NCBI GenBank assembly: GCA_028280485.1
Contig: JANQLS010000049.1
Coordinates: forward strand, 186,001 to 250,000
Source of the DNA: Planctomycetota bacterium
Lineage (GTDB): Bacteria > Planctomycetota > UBA8108 > JACQVS01
Reading direction: 5' to 3'
Length of the DNA: 64,000 nt
The translations under genes were made by a program, and so were the position numbers. The notes beneath the pieces were generated by a model, which made no database searches, was not told the origin of the DNA, and saw only the letters and a program-made list of their open reading frames with translations. Positions 16,561 to 24,546 of this stretch are shown here, piece after piece; the first letter of the stretch is position 1, and each line of letters starts with the position of its first letter.

Positions 16561-17632
16561 AAACAAGCATATCTTAGTCACCGGTGGAACGGGCTCTTTA
16601 GGTAAAGTGCTTGTCAAAAGGATCCTTTCCGGTGAATTCGGGAAGCCTCGCCAAGTCACCATCTTCAGCCGTGACGAAGCCAAGCAGTACGACTTGCGCT
16701 TGACGTTCAAGCACCTCAGCGCGGCTACTGAAGAAGTGATCTATCACGATTACGAAGACATCCTGCAATTTAAAATTGGTGATGTCCGAAACTACGGTGC
16801 TGTTACTTCAGCTCTGCGAAATGTAGACGTCGTTTTCAATACCGCCGCATTGAAGCAAGTTCCCAGTTGCGAGTACTTCCCTCACGAAGCTGTCGAAACC
16901 AACATCACGGGAGCAGAAAATATCATCCGCGCGATCGAAAGCCTCGATCTTCCGGTCGAAACGGTCGTGGGTATCTCAACGGATAAAGCTTGTAAACCTA
17001 TCAACGTGATGGGGATGACCAAAGCCATGCAAGAGCGCATGTTCATCAGCGCCAACTTGAGAAGACCCGCCACGCGGTTCATCTGCGCTCGGTACGGAAA
17101 TGTTTTGGCTTCGAGAGGAAGCGTGGTTCCCCTCTTTCATAATCAAATTAAAACCGGTGGCCCCGTCACTCTGACCACTCCGGACATGACTCGCTTCTTG
17201 TTGAGCCTCAATTCTGCCGTCGATACGATCATCGATGCCTATCGTTTAGCTCAACCAGGGGAAACGTTCATCCCTCGAGTCCCCTCTTCCAGCATCGTCA
17301 ATATCGCTCGTGCTTTGGTTCACGACAGAGACATCGAAATCATCGAAACGGGTATTCGCCCCGGGGAAAAGATTCACGAAATTCTCGTGTCCGAAGAAGA
17401 AGCTTATCGCACGGTCGCTCGAGAAAGTTACTTTGTCATTCAATCGATCATTCCCGAAATTCGTGCTCTCAGTGATAACAAAGCCATCGAAAACGATGGT
17501 AAGTACACTGTCAACGGTGAGTACAGTTCGAAGAACGACATCATGACTCTCGAAGAGACTTATGAAGTCTTGAATAGTAACGGTCTTCTCGTCGAACTGA
17601 ATCCCAACTTCACCGAACTCTTCGGTGCCTAA
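16523..17632 (+). CDS. CapE/WbjB/FnlA-like UDP-GlcNAc 4,6-dehydratase/5-epimerase
   Basis: 369 residues. LVTGGTGSLGKVL near 18 binds NAD, followed by IFSRDEAKQYDLR near 49, IGDVRNY near 88, ALKQVPSCEYFP near 111 and TNITGAEN near 129. The active-site stretch is STDKACKPINVMGMTKAM near 153, where Met replaces the usual SDR Tyr before xxxLys, the arrangement known in CapE-type enzymes. RYGNVLASRGSV near 190 and GIRPGEKIHE near 275 are family blocks. It converts UDP-GlcNAc to a 4-keto-6-deoxy, C5-inverted sugar, the first step to UDP-L-FucNAc/L-QuiNAc/L-RhaNAc. The start overlaps the upstream reductase by 38 bp. A C2-epimerase (FnlC/WbvD) to complete FucNAc or QuiNAc is not present in the window. 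Confidence 0.88.
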   Translation: MNPGRNLNSKLFENKHILVTGGTGSLGKVLVKRILSGEFGKPRQVTIFSRDEAKQYDLRLTFKHLSAATEEVIYHDYEDILQFKIGDVRNYGAVTSALRNVDVVFNTAALKQVPSCEYFPHEAVETNITGAENIIRAIESLDLPVETVVGISTDKACKPINVMGMTKAMQERMFISANLRRPATRFICARYGNVLASRGSVVPLFHNQIKTGGPVTLTTPDMTRFLLSLNSAVDTIIDAYRLAQPGETFIPRVPSSSIVNIARALVHDRDIEIIETGIRPGEKIHEILVSEEEAYRTVARESYFVIQSIIPEIRALSDNKAIENDGKYTVNGEYSSKNDIMTLEETYEVLNSNGLLVELNPNFTELFGA

Positions 17633-17643
17633 AGAAGAGCCAA

Positions 17644-18408
17644 GTGAGTATTAAAATGGGCTCCTCACCCTGCTTCCACTTTTCCATCGACGACGTCTTT
17701 GAGTCCCTGTTCGATGCTCAGGATAAAGGAATCTCATTGTGGGACCAACCCCTCTTTAAGTTCCTAGCTGAGCTTCACGAGGCTTATGATCTCAATGTCG
17801 ATTTGTATCTATTCTTAGAAGGGCAAATCGAAGGAAAGGTGAGGCGCTTAGAGGAACTCTCCGATCGCTTCTTAGCAGAATTCTCCCAGGCCCCTTGGAT
17901 TCGTTTGGGACCTCACGCTTTAGATTACGAACACGCCCCCTATCAACAAACCGAACCCGAGCAACGCGAAACGTTCTTGAGAACTTACGCTCAAATCGAT
18001 CGTCTCGGGGGCAAGGGATCTCGAAGCAAGTGGGTAAGACTCCATTACTTTTCCGAAGCCTACGATTCAGCTGAGACTCTGCGAGCTGAAGGAGTCGAGG
18101 GTCTCTTCCTGACGGATAAAGATGCGGTTTCCTACCACTTGCCTGATGATCTTAAGAAGAAGCTCGAAGCCAAAGGTGAAGTGGATCACTTGGGATTAAA
18201 ACTGATTAGATCTCACACTCGCTTGGAAACCTTGATTCAGACTCATCCCTCACCCGACGCCCTCAAAGCTGAACTCGATCGATTTATTCAGAAATACGGC
18301 TACTTAGTTCTTTTCACTCATGAGATCGACCTCAAGCAGCCCGAAGTCAGAGATTTAGCTCGAGCTTGTTTCGACCATTTGCTGGATCACGAGATGATCT
18401 CGCTTTGA
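17644..18408 (+). CDS. Divergent polysaccharide deacetylase-like (NodB homology) protein
   Basis: 254 residues from GTG 17644 (ATG at 17656 is the alternative). It lacks a signal peptide. FHFSIDDVF at about 11-19 looks like a CE4/NodB motif 1 (S/T-F-DD), LGPHALDYEH near 92 resembles the motif 2 His-xxx-His/Asp region, and VLFTHEID near 225 resembles the terminal LxTHE-type motif. The match is to the fold family rather than to a defined enzyme; the substrate may be an N-acetylated sugar or lipid-linked glycan. It follows the CapE-like gene by 11 bp and so belongs to that operon, which makes a UDP-2-acetamido sugar. Alternative reading: a catalytically dead member of the superfamily. Confidence 0.6.
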   Translation: MSIKMGSSPCFHFSIDDVFESLFDAQDKGISLWDQPLFKFLAELHEAYDLNVDLYLFLEGQIEGKVRRLEELSDRFLAEFSQAPWIRLGPHALDYEHAPYQQTEPEQRETFLRTYAQIDRLGGKGSRSKWVRLHYFSEAYDSAETLRAEGVEGLFLTDKDAVSYHLPDDLKKKLEAKGEVDHLGLKLIRSHTRLETLIQTHPSPDALKAELDRFIQKYGYLVLFTHEIDLKQPEVRDLARACFDHLLDHEMISL

Positions 18409-18594
18409 AAAAACCAAAAATAGACACTTTCTCTCCCAGGTCATCTGCTCTTCAATCAGCTACCTCATCTCTGCCAGAAGCTGAGTTCCGTGATAAACTT
18501 CTTAGGCTCTTTTAAGAGGGAAAGTTGTACCTCCAAAGCGCCCATTCGGTATTATGATTTCATTCTATAGATAGCAGTTATTTTAGAATTAGCC

Positions 18595-19563
18595 ATGTCG
18601 AACATCACGTCGAACACTGAAGTGGAAAGCCAGCCTCAATCGACCTCCAACACTCAAGAAGGACACCTACCCGATTTCATCGTCATCGGGGCGATGAAAG
18701 CAGGTACAACCACCCTTTTTGAATATTTGACGAAGCATCCCGATGTCTTTATGTGCGATCCGAAGGAGCCACAGTTTTTCAGCCGGAATAAAGTCTTCGA
18801 CAAAGGAGAAAAGTGGTACCGAACCTTATTTTCCGATAAACAGGAAAACCAAATCTGTGGTGAAGCTTCGACTTGCTACTCTCGAGCCCCCCACTTCGAG
18901 GATGCTGCGGGCCGAATGGCCGAGATGATCCCCGATGCCAAGCTCATCTATATCTTGAGACACCCCGTGGAACGAGCTTACTCACACTACAAGTGGAACG
19001 CCCAGCAATACCACATGCATAGAACAGAAGTGGTTCAAACCTTTGAAGAAGCTTTAGAAGCTACATCCGAATTCGTTGACTCCAGTAACTACATGCTTCA
19101 GATCGAAAACTACCTGAAGCATTACGACAGAGAGAAATTACTGGTACTAACTCTGGATGACCTCAAGTCACAGCCCGCTGAAGTCCTAAACGCCTGCCAA
19201 GACTTTTTAGAAATCCCCAAGATCGACCTCACAGCCGAAGGCCAAATCCGAGCCAATGAACACGGCGGAACTCGAGTAGCTGATTATCACGCTAAGGGGA
19301 AGCTTAAAAAGATGCGGCAAAACCCCTTCTTTAAGCTGCTTCGTTCATTGATCCCCCAAGGGCTCAAAGAAACCGGCCGAGACCTCTTCCTTAAAAAAGT
19401 CTCGTCAAGCAACCAAGCGAAAAAAGATGCAGAACGATCGAGCGAGAAGCTTTCTCCTCTTACTGACGAAACGAGGAAGGCATTGCTAGAGCAGTTTATA
19501 GAGCCTAATAAAGCTCTTGAAGAGTTCTTAGGAAAAGAGCTTCCTGCGTCATGGTATGAGTAG
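18595..19563 (+). CDS. PAPS-dependent sulfotransferase
   Basis: 322 residues. VIGAMKAGTTTLFEYLTKHP near 31-50 is the 5'-phosphosulfate-binding loop, KEPQFFS near 57 is the block typical of heparan/N-sulfotransferase-like bacterial members, and YILRHPVERAYSHYKW near 120 carries the 3'-phosphate-binding Arg/Ser. The reaction moves sulfate from PAPS to a sugar hydroxyl or amine. No signal peptide; cytosolic. The stop codon is the first TAG of a GTAG-hairpin repeat (19561 onward). N-terminal MSN..SNTE resembles that of the sulfotransferase at 30833, although the catalytic domains belong to different subfamilies. Convergent with the 2OG oxygenase gene. Confidence 0.9.
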   Translation: MSNITSNTEVESQPQSTSNTQEGHLPDFIVIGAMKAGTTTLFEYLTKHPDVFMCDPKEPQFFSRNKVFDKGEKWYRTLFSDKQENQICGEASTCYSRAPHFEDAAGRMAEMIPDAKLIYILRHPVERAYSHYKWNAQQYHMHRTEVVQTFEEALEATSEFVDSSNYMLQIENYLKHYDREKLLVLTLDDLKSQPAEVLNACQDFLEIPKIDLTAEGQIRANEHGGTRVADYHAKGKLKKMRQNPFFKLLRSLIPQGLKETGRDLFLKKVSSSNQAKKDAERSSEKLSPLTDETRKALLEQFIEPNKALEEFLGKELPASWYE

Positions 19564-19611
19564 TAGGCTCGCTCCGCGAGTCGTAGTGGTAGGCTCGGCC
19601 TTCGAGCCGTG
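19561..19611 (+). repeat. Two GTAG-type hairpin modules overlapping a stop codon
   Basis: The first module supplies the TAG stop of the sulfotransferase (tag at 19561-19563, then TAGGCTCGCTCCGCGAG). The second module, from 19588, has the stem GGCTCG/CGAGCC. Stem bases differ between modules but pairing is kept. Confidence 0.85.
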
Positions 19612-19752
19612 CGAAACGAATCGGCTCAATTCTCGCAATCTACCTTGAATAAAAACCGAACTCTACTCATGGGTAAAATCCCTGTTGAGTTCCCACTAAT
19701 TCCATCCTAACTTATCCTTCGCAATTGAATTTTATATAGCAGGATTAATCCG

Positions 19753-19971
19753 CCTTCGATCCCTCGCTAAAGCTTCGGGCTTCCCGGGCGTGAGTTACAT
19801 TTGGGATTTATGGATAGCCTGATGTTTTGCTATTAATGTTTTGAACGTCGAAGAACGATAATTGAAATCACCCACCCAGGAAGCCCGAATCTTTAGGAAG
19901 TGCGTAAGCCGAAGGCTTACTTGCACGATGGAGCATAGCGACCCATCATGACTGAGCGAGGGATCGAAGGC
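19753..19971. repeat. Inverted-repeat (MITE/REPIN-like) element with an insertion in its right arm
   Basis: Homologous along its length to 34646-34792: left arm from CTTCGATCCCTCGC, shared interior (gtgag.tacatttggga.., agcctgatgttttg) and right arm ending GAGCGAGGGATCGAAG. The right arm is split between AATCTTTA and GAGCGAGGG by about 60 bases containing two further palindromes (GTAAGCC/GGCTTAC and GATGG/CCATC). Confidence 0.8.
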
Positions 19972-20038
19972 CAATAAGGCTTAATTTTTTATTAGGCGCA
20001 TTGGCAACACCTATACGTTCTCGCTTCATATCACTCGC

Positions 20039-20070
20039 ATTCCAAGCCCGAAGTGTCAACGAGGGTCAGG
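20039..20070. repeat. Degenerate solitary arm, ATTTCAAGCCCGAAGC subtype
   Basis: attccaagcccgaagtgtca then acgagggtcagg matches the arm of the elements at 31894, 50437 and 62388 with a few substitutions. Confidence 0.65.
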
Positions 20071-20132
20071 TGCCGAATCCATGTTCAAACTTTCTACAAC
20101 TTTAGACGTAGTGAGAGCGAGCCTACTACATC

Positions 20133-20176
20133 AAAAAAAAAGAGGCGGCTTCGATTAGAAGTCGCCTCTTTTTTTA
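20133..20176. terminator. Bidirectional terminator between convergent genes
   Basis: 12-bp stem (AGAGGCGGCTTC/GAAGTCGCCTCT, one G-T pair) with a five-base loop, a nine-A run before and an eight-T run after. Sits midway between the 19563 and 20209 stops. Confidence 0.93.
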
Positions 20177-20181
20177 TTCAA

Positions 20182-20206
20182 ACGGCACACAGCGTGTGCC
20201 TACTAC
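20182..20206 (-). repeat. GTAG-type hairpin next to a stop codon
   Basis: On the minus strand GTAGTAGGCACACGCTGTGT then GCCGT; it begins one to two bases after the TGA stop of the oxygenase gene (20209-20211). Confidence 0.85.
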
Positions 20207-20208
20207 CA

Positions 20209-21063
20209 TCAATCTTCTTGCTTCGTTTGATCGTACTGCTTCTTCTTCTTCGACTCGCGTCGCCAATCGGTGATGATCGGGGGAAGAAGAAGTTCGGCTA
20301 AGCTCTTCTTACGAGCGCCTTTGAATTTTTCATTGGGGCGTTGCTTGAAGATCGTAGTGTGAGGACCTTGTTTTTCACCTTCAGGACGATCTTGAGTGTA
20401 GTAATAAAACGCCAACGATTTTCTAGAGTTACCTTCAGGACAGGCAATGATACCGGGATTACCGTGCCATGAAGTTGAGGTCGTAGTAAAGATCACTGCA
20501 CGATTGAAAATGGGCAAAACCTTTTGTACGCAGTTTTCCATGGGTTCATCCCAAAGCTCAAGATGACCGCCGTACTCATCCTTCCAATCTTTATTGAGAT
20601 AAAGGATCAAGTTCACACGTCGATGGAGCTTCAATTCTTTGTGCCAGTTGTAGTCAGCGTGAATCTTCAAGAAGCCGCCAGGGACGAGCTGGTGAAGTCC
20701 ACCACCAAAGAGGTGGGGATCGGGAATGATGCTGGGAATTCCAGTAACGACCTCAATGAAGTGACACATGGCTGAACAGTTGAACTGATTGATCACGTGT
20801 CGAGTATAACTTCCCATGCGCTCTTCGACATTATTAGCGAGCTTGATCTCAGCTTGATTGTCGAATTGCTTCCACTTTTCACCGGGTGCAGGAAATTCTT
20901 CCAAGACTCCGTCTAAGACTTCAGGAGGGAGAAAATCATCGATAACGATGTGCGGGAAGGGAGAATTACTGGCGTACTGATCCTTCAACGACTCAGCCAT
21001 ATTCATGAGTCGTTCGCGATCAAAGTAAAAGTAGGGGCGTTGAAGAGTTTCTTGTTGAGACAT
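20209..21063 (-). CDS. 2-oxoglutarate/Fe(II)-dependent oxygenase (prolyl 4-hydroxylase-like)
   Basis: Start at ATG 21063 (MSQQETLQRPYFYFD) is preferred over 21132; about 284 residues. FPHIVIDDFLPPEVLDGVLEEFP near 36 is the usual lead-in of P4Hc-type proteins. LKIHADYNWH near 133 supplies the HxD iron ligands, RRVNLILYLNKDW near 148 and GGHLELWD near 165 form the core sheet, WHGNPG near 199 gives the distal His and RKSLAFYYYT near 214 the Arg for 2-oxoglutarate. Bacterial members next to glycosyltransferases may hydroxylate sugars or lipids; substrate unknown. The C-terminal tail is rich in basic residues (ESKKKKQYDQTK). Convergent with the sulfotransferase gene. Confidence 0.88.
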   Translation of the reverse strand: MSQQETLQRPYFYFDRERLMNMAESLKDQYASNSPFPHIVIDDFLPPEVLDGVLEEFPAPGEKWKQFDNQAEIKLANNVEERMGSYTRHVINQFNCSAMCHFIEVVTGIPSIIPDPHLFGGGLHQLVPGGFLKIHADYNWHKELKLHRRVNLILYLNKDWKDEYGGHLELWDEPMENCVQKVLPIFNRAVIFTTTSTSWHGNPGIIACPEGNSRKSLAFYYYTQDRPEGEKQGPHTTIFKQRPNEKFKGARKKSLAELLLPPIITDWRRESKKKKQYDQTKQED

Positions 21064-21191
21064 AGCTCTATCGAATTTCCAAACTTGGACCCTTGCTACT
21101 GGCTTTATTGCACACGGGAAATCGCTAAGCAAAGATCCTAATGTGGTGATTAAATGTGATTGATCCTACTGCTCGAATGAAGAGATGGATT

Positions 21192-21380
21192 TCAACCCAT
21201 CCAGCCCAGCGAATTAGTAAAATCTTTTCCCAAGAAGACTACCATCAGTACGAAATACGTCCACCGAGCAAGAGAGACTCCATCCGAGAATACGGATAGA
21301 AGGTAGTTTTTAGGGCGATTGTACTCTGGGTGAAAATCAGTATATTTCTCGGAATAGAAGGATTCCATACTGGTTTTCAA
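21192..21380 (-). CDS. Possible small membrane protein overlapping the GT2 stop
   Basis: 62 residues with one likely membrane segment (RWTYFVLMVVFLGKDF, about 39-54) after a polar Tyr-rich N-terminus (FYSEKYTDFHPEYNRPKNY). The ATG overlaps the stop of the upstream glycosyltransferase gene by four bases (ATGA), the classic sign of translational coupling. No homologue is recognised, so the call rests on the overlap, the composition and the absence of another explanation for the 190 bases. Confidence 0.45.
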   Translation of the reverse strand: MKTSMESFYSEKYTDFHPEYNRPKNYLLSVFSDGVSLARWTYFVLMVVFLGKDFTNSLGWMG

Positions 21381-22303
21381 CGTTTAGCAAATATCTCGCC
21401 CAAGTAGAGATTGAGCTCTTTGAGCTCTTTCTCCTTTTGCTTCTTTGGCTTACGGCTGATTTTTAATCGTAGGTATTTTTTAACTGTGCGTAAATATACC
21501 AGAAAGCTCGCGTATTTTTCCCCGAAAGCTCCGAAGTGTTTCCGGTAATAACTCAATCGATTTCGGTGCATGAGAACTTTTGTCGCTCGATTCATTCCAG
21601 TGGACTTCCCCTGAATGTGGAAGATTTCAGCCTCGGTCAAATAACGGGCCTTATAGGAACTCTTCCTCATGCGTCTGAAAAGATCCTCCATATTGAAAAA
21701 CAAGCTCATATCTGGATCGAGTACCCATTGCTTTAAATACTCTTCAGTTCTGAAGAGGAGCACAGCTCCCATCAATTGATTGGCATCGATACTTGATTCG
21801 TGATCAAAGCTCGTCATCATGTTTCGGTTTCGTAACCATTTTCCGGGTGGAAATCTATCAAAACCAACCGATTTAATGAGAGCTATACCAGGTCCCTCAA
21901 TTCGCTTGCAGCTGGGTTGGGTGGAACCATCAAAGTTCAACAACTTAGGAGCAACCGTGGCGTAATCCAGGTTGTTGTCGAGAAACTCGATCATCGAATC
22001 TAAGGCTCCAGCGGTGATCTTGGTATCGGAATTCAACAGGCAGAGATATCGGCCTTCTGCTTCACGCGCTCCGACGTTGTTTCCTTCAGAGAATAGAAGA
22101 TTCTCCTCGTTAGCGATGACCCGAACTTGCCCGTACTCTCTTCTAAAGAACTCCACGGTGTCATCCGTACTCGCGTTATCGACAAGGATGACCTCGAAGG
22201 GTACTTTAGGACGATGTTCGTAGATCGAATCGATGCAGTCACGAGTCACATCTCGGGTATTCCAAGAAACGATGACAATCGATAACTCCGGCTTGATTTT
22301 CAT
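21377..22303 (-). CDS. Family 2 glycosyltransferase (rhamnosyltransferase-like)
   Basis: 308 residues. LSIVIVSWNTRDVTRDCIDSIY at 6-27 opens the GT-A fold; LVDNASTDDTVEF near 40 and EENLLFSEGNNVGAREAEGRYLCLLNSDT near 65-93 contain the nucleotide site and the LNSD(T) metal motif. MGAVLLFR near 178 and FFNMEDLFRRMR near 203 are the acceptor-side ED motif of WcaE/RfbF-like rhamnosyltransferases, although the usual DE.FF.Y.EDvD is degenerate. HxxGxSTG (HIQGKSTGM) near 229 is typical. A basic C-terminal tail follows. Divergent from the flippase gene across 638 bp. Confidence 0.88.
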   Translation of the reverse strand: MKIKPELSIVIVSWNTRDVTRDCIDSIYEHRPKVPFEVILVDNASTDDTVEFFRREYGQVRVIANEENLLFSEGNNVGAREAEGRYLCLLNSDTKITAGALDSMIEFLDNNLDYATVAPKLLNFDGSTQPSCKRIEGPGIALIKSVGFDRFPPGKWLRNRNMMTSFDHESSIDANQLMGAVLLFRTEEYLKQWVLDPDMSLFFNMEDLFRRMRKSSYKARYLTEAEIFHIQGKSTGMNRATKVLMHRNRLSYYRKHFGAFGEKYASFLVYLRTVKKYLRLKISRKPKKQKEKELKELNLYLGEIFAKR

Positions 22304-22941
22304 GTCAAAAATGCTTTTTGTTTACACACCGAAAGCCGGAACTCATCAAAGTATTGAGAGTTCAAATGACTAACGAATCAGATGTAAAGGTGGGCAAATC
22401 TACTTTTTCTCGCTCGTCGATATGCCAACACGCCATGAAGCCGAATTTAAGTGGGTCGAGAATTTATTCCGATCAAATCAATTCTCATAAACACTTAGAT
22501 TCTGACTCGCTACTGAAAAAAATGAGCCAAGAAAAATTCTGATAACCCGAGTGTTTAAAGAAAGCTTTCTGAATGATGGAATCTAAGATTGTTCCACATA
22601 ACCTCAGAACAATGTTGAATGTCATGACTCAGAACGAAAGATCAGATCGGAGTCGTTCAATTCTTAAAATTAAACAAGAATAGGGATAATAAAATTCCTC
22701 TGGGCTCAACCACAAACGGGGTGCATTCTAACTGTTTAGCTTTTTTCTCTCCAGGTAATTTAAGTTGAAGTCGCCTGAATTGAAGGAGATTTATAGGTCT
22801 TTAATGTCTATCTGAAATCTCAGGAGTCAGGGAATAGTCCTAGAATATTCAAATGGCCTCCGATCCCGTCTTTTAAGCGATAAATAGTGTAAACTGAATC
22901 AAAGAAGCCGCTTCTTTCTTCCCCAATTTTCCAGCGAATAA
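22304..22941. other. Divergent regulatory region between GT2 and flippase
   Basis: 638 bases; no supported gene, no recognised repeat of the two families found elsewhere. Presumed promoters for both directions. Confidence 0.5.
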
Positions 22942-24546
22942 ATGCAAAATCCTGACACCACGACTCCCCCAGACAAGCCAAGCGATGCCTTAGTTTCGCC
23001 CGAGCTTCAGAAACCTCGAAAGAAGAAAAAGAGGTCGACGAAGCAAAAAGCGATTCGGGGAACAATATGGTCTGTGGGTTCTGACGCCGTTCGAGAAGGG
23101 ATTCGACTGGGCGGTAATTTGGTTCTCACGTATCTCCTCCCCCGAGAATTCTTCGGGTACATGACACCGGTCAACACGTTTCAGATGGGGGTTGAGCAAG
23201 TCTCAAGTGTGGGAATTCGGGGAAGCCTCATTCGAAGCGAGCGTGGAGAAGAACCTGATTACATACATACCGCCTGGACGATTCAAGCTATCCGCGGGCT
23301 GATTCTTTTTATCGTTTCAGTCGCCTTAGCTAAACCGATGGCTTATTTTTATCCTGAAGTTCCGGATCTCGAATTCTATCTTCCCGTTGTAGCTCTGGCC
23401 TTAATCTTTGCGGGGTTATCCTCAACCTCTCTCCATCTATTCGTCCGTAAATTAGACCTCAAGAAAGTCGCCATCATAACGATAGCGAGTGCCTGTATCC
23501 GTTTGAGCATCATGGCGTTCCTCGCTTGGAAGTTTAAATCAATTTGGGCTCTGGTATTAGGTAGCGTGATCTTTCAGTGTAGCCAAATGGCCTTGAGTCA
23601 TATACTCAATCCGGGTCCTCGTAATAAGTTCTTTTGGGACAAAGAAGCAGCCAAAGACATCTTCGATTACGGGAAGTGGGTTTTCCTCGGAGGGATCGTC
23701 ACCTTCGGAGTTAAAAATATCGATCGGCTTCTCATCTTAAAAGTTGTACCAGATACAAAGGCTGGAGCTGCCATTGCCGGAACTTTCGCCGTAGCCGTCC
23801 CCTTTTCAAAACTCCCTCATAAAATCATGTCGGGCTTAGCCCAAAGAGTTCTGTTTCCCGTTTATGCCAAATTCACGCGTGGAAACCCCGAAGAACTCGA
23901 AGGTCGAGTTCTCAAAGCGAGAGGCATCGTTTTATTAGCCACCTTTTCGGGTTGCTTAGCGATCGCGTTAGGCGGTCCGGCCTTCTTTGCCCTACTTTAC
24001 AAAGCTGAGTATGCGGATGCCGGTTGGATGGTGCAGTGGTTGGTTTCCATCACTTGGTTCTCCTTACTCGCAACTTCGGTCGACCGAGTCTTACTTTCAT
24101 TAGGAGATTCAAAATCGGTTTCGATCAGCCTTTTTGGGCGCTTAGCTGTCGCCCTACCTTGCTGCCTCATCGGGAATTCTCTATATAAGCTGCCAGGTTT
24201 TATTGGCGGATTAACTCTCGGCGCTTTAGTCGGGCACATTATTCTTCAATTCCTACTCCACCGAAGGAAGATTCGGATCATCCCTCAGGACATTAAGTTC
24301 ACCTTGGTTTTAGGAGCTCTATGGGTTCTCAACATTGTCCTGGTAAGGTTAAGCGGAAATGAAGACCCCACTCGAGACATCACCTGGGGAAGCATTCTGA
24401 TCCCCGGAGCCATCCTCGCTTGTGTCGGGATATACGTACTCAAAAAAGTTAAAGAAGCTCTTAAAGACAGCCAGAAAAAAGAACCATCAGCTGCAGAAAA
24501 TCCTGCAGAAGAAGAAAGCAAAAAAGACAGTGAACGTGATGACTAA
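22942..24546 (+). CDS. Wzx-type oligosaccharide flippase (MOP superfamily)
   Basis: 534 residues. A polar, lysine-rich N-terminus (RKKKKRSTKQKAIRGTIWS, about 26-44) leads into roughly 12-14 hydrophobic segments between 60 and 500. Blocks such as LTYLLPREFFGYMT near 63, FDYGKWVFLGGIVTFGVKNIDRLLI near 241 and VFAVAVPF..LPHKIM match the MurJ/MviN-Wzx-like polysaccharide biosynthesis transporters that flip lipid-linked repeat units across the inner membrane. The C-terminal 40 residues are charged (KDSQKKEPSAAENPAEEESKKD). The gene overlaps the kinase-like gene by 8 bp. No wzy polymerase is recognisable nearby. Confidence 0.88.
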   Translation: MQNPDTTTPPDKPSDALVSPELQKPRKKKKRSTKQKAIRGTIWSVGSDAVREGIRLGGNLVLTYLLPREFFGYMTPVNTFQMGVEQVSSVGIRGSLIRSERGEEPDYIHTAWTIQAIRGLILFIVSVALAKPMAYFYPEVPDLEFYLPVVALALIFAGLSSTSLHLFVRKLDLKKVAIITIASACIRLSIMAFLAWKFKSIWALVLGSVIFQCSQMALSHILNPGPRNKFFWDKEAAKDIFDYGKWVFLGGIVTFGVKNIDRLLILKVVPDTKAGAAIAGTFAVAVPFSKLPHKIMSGLAQRVLFPVYAKFTRGNPEELEGRVLKARGIVLLATFSGCLAIALGGPAFFALLYKAEYADAGWMVQWLVSITWFSLLATSVDRVLLSLGDSKSVSISLFGRLAVALPCCLIGNSLYKLPGFIGGLTLGALVGHIILQFLLHRRKIRIIPQDIKFTLVLGALWVLNIVLVRLSGNEDPTRDITWGSILIPGAILACVGIYVLKKVKEALKDSQKKEPSAAENPAEEESKKDSERDD

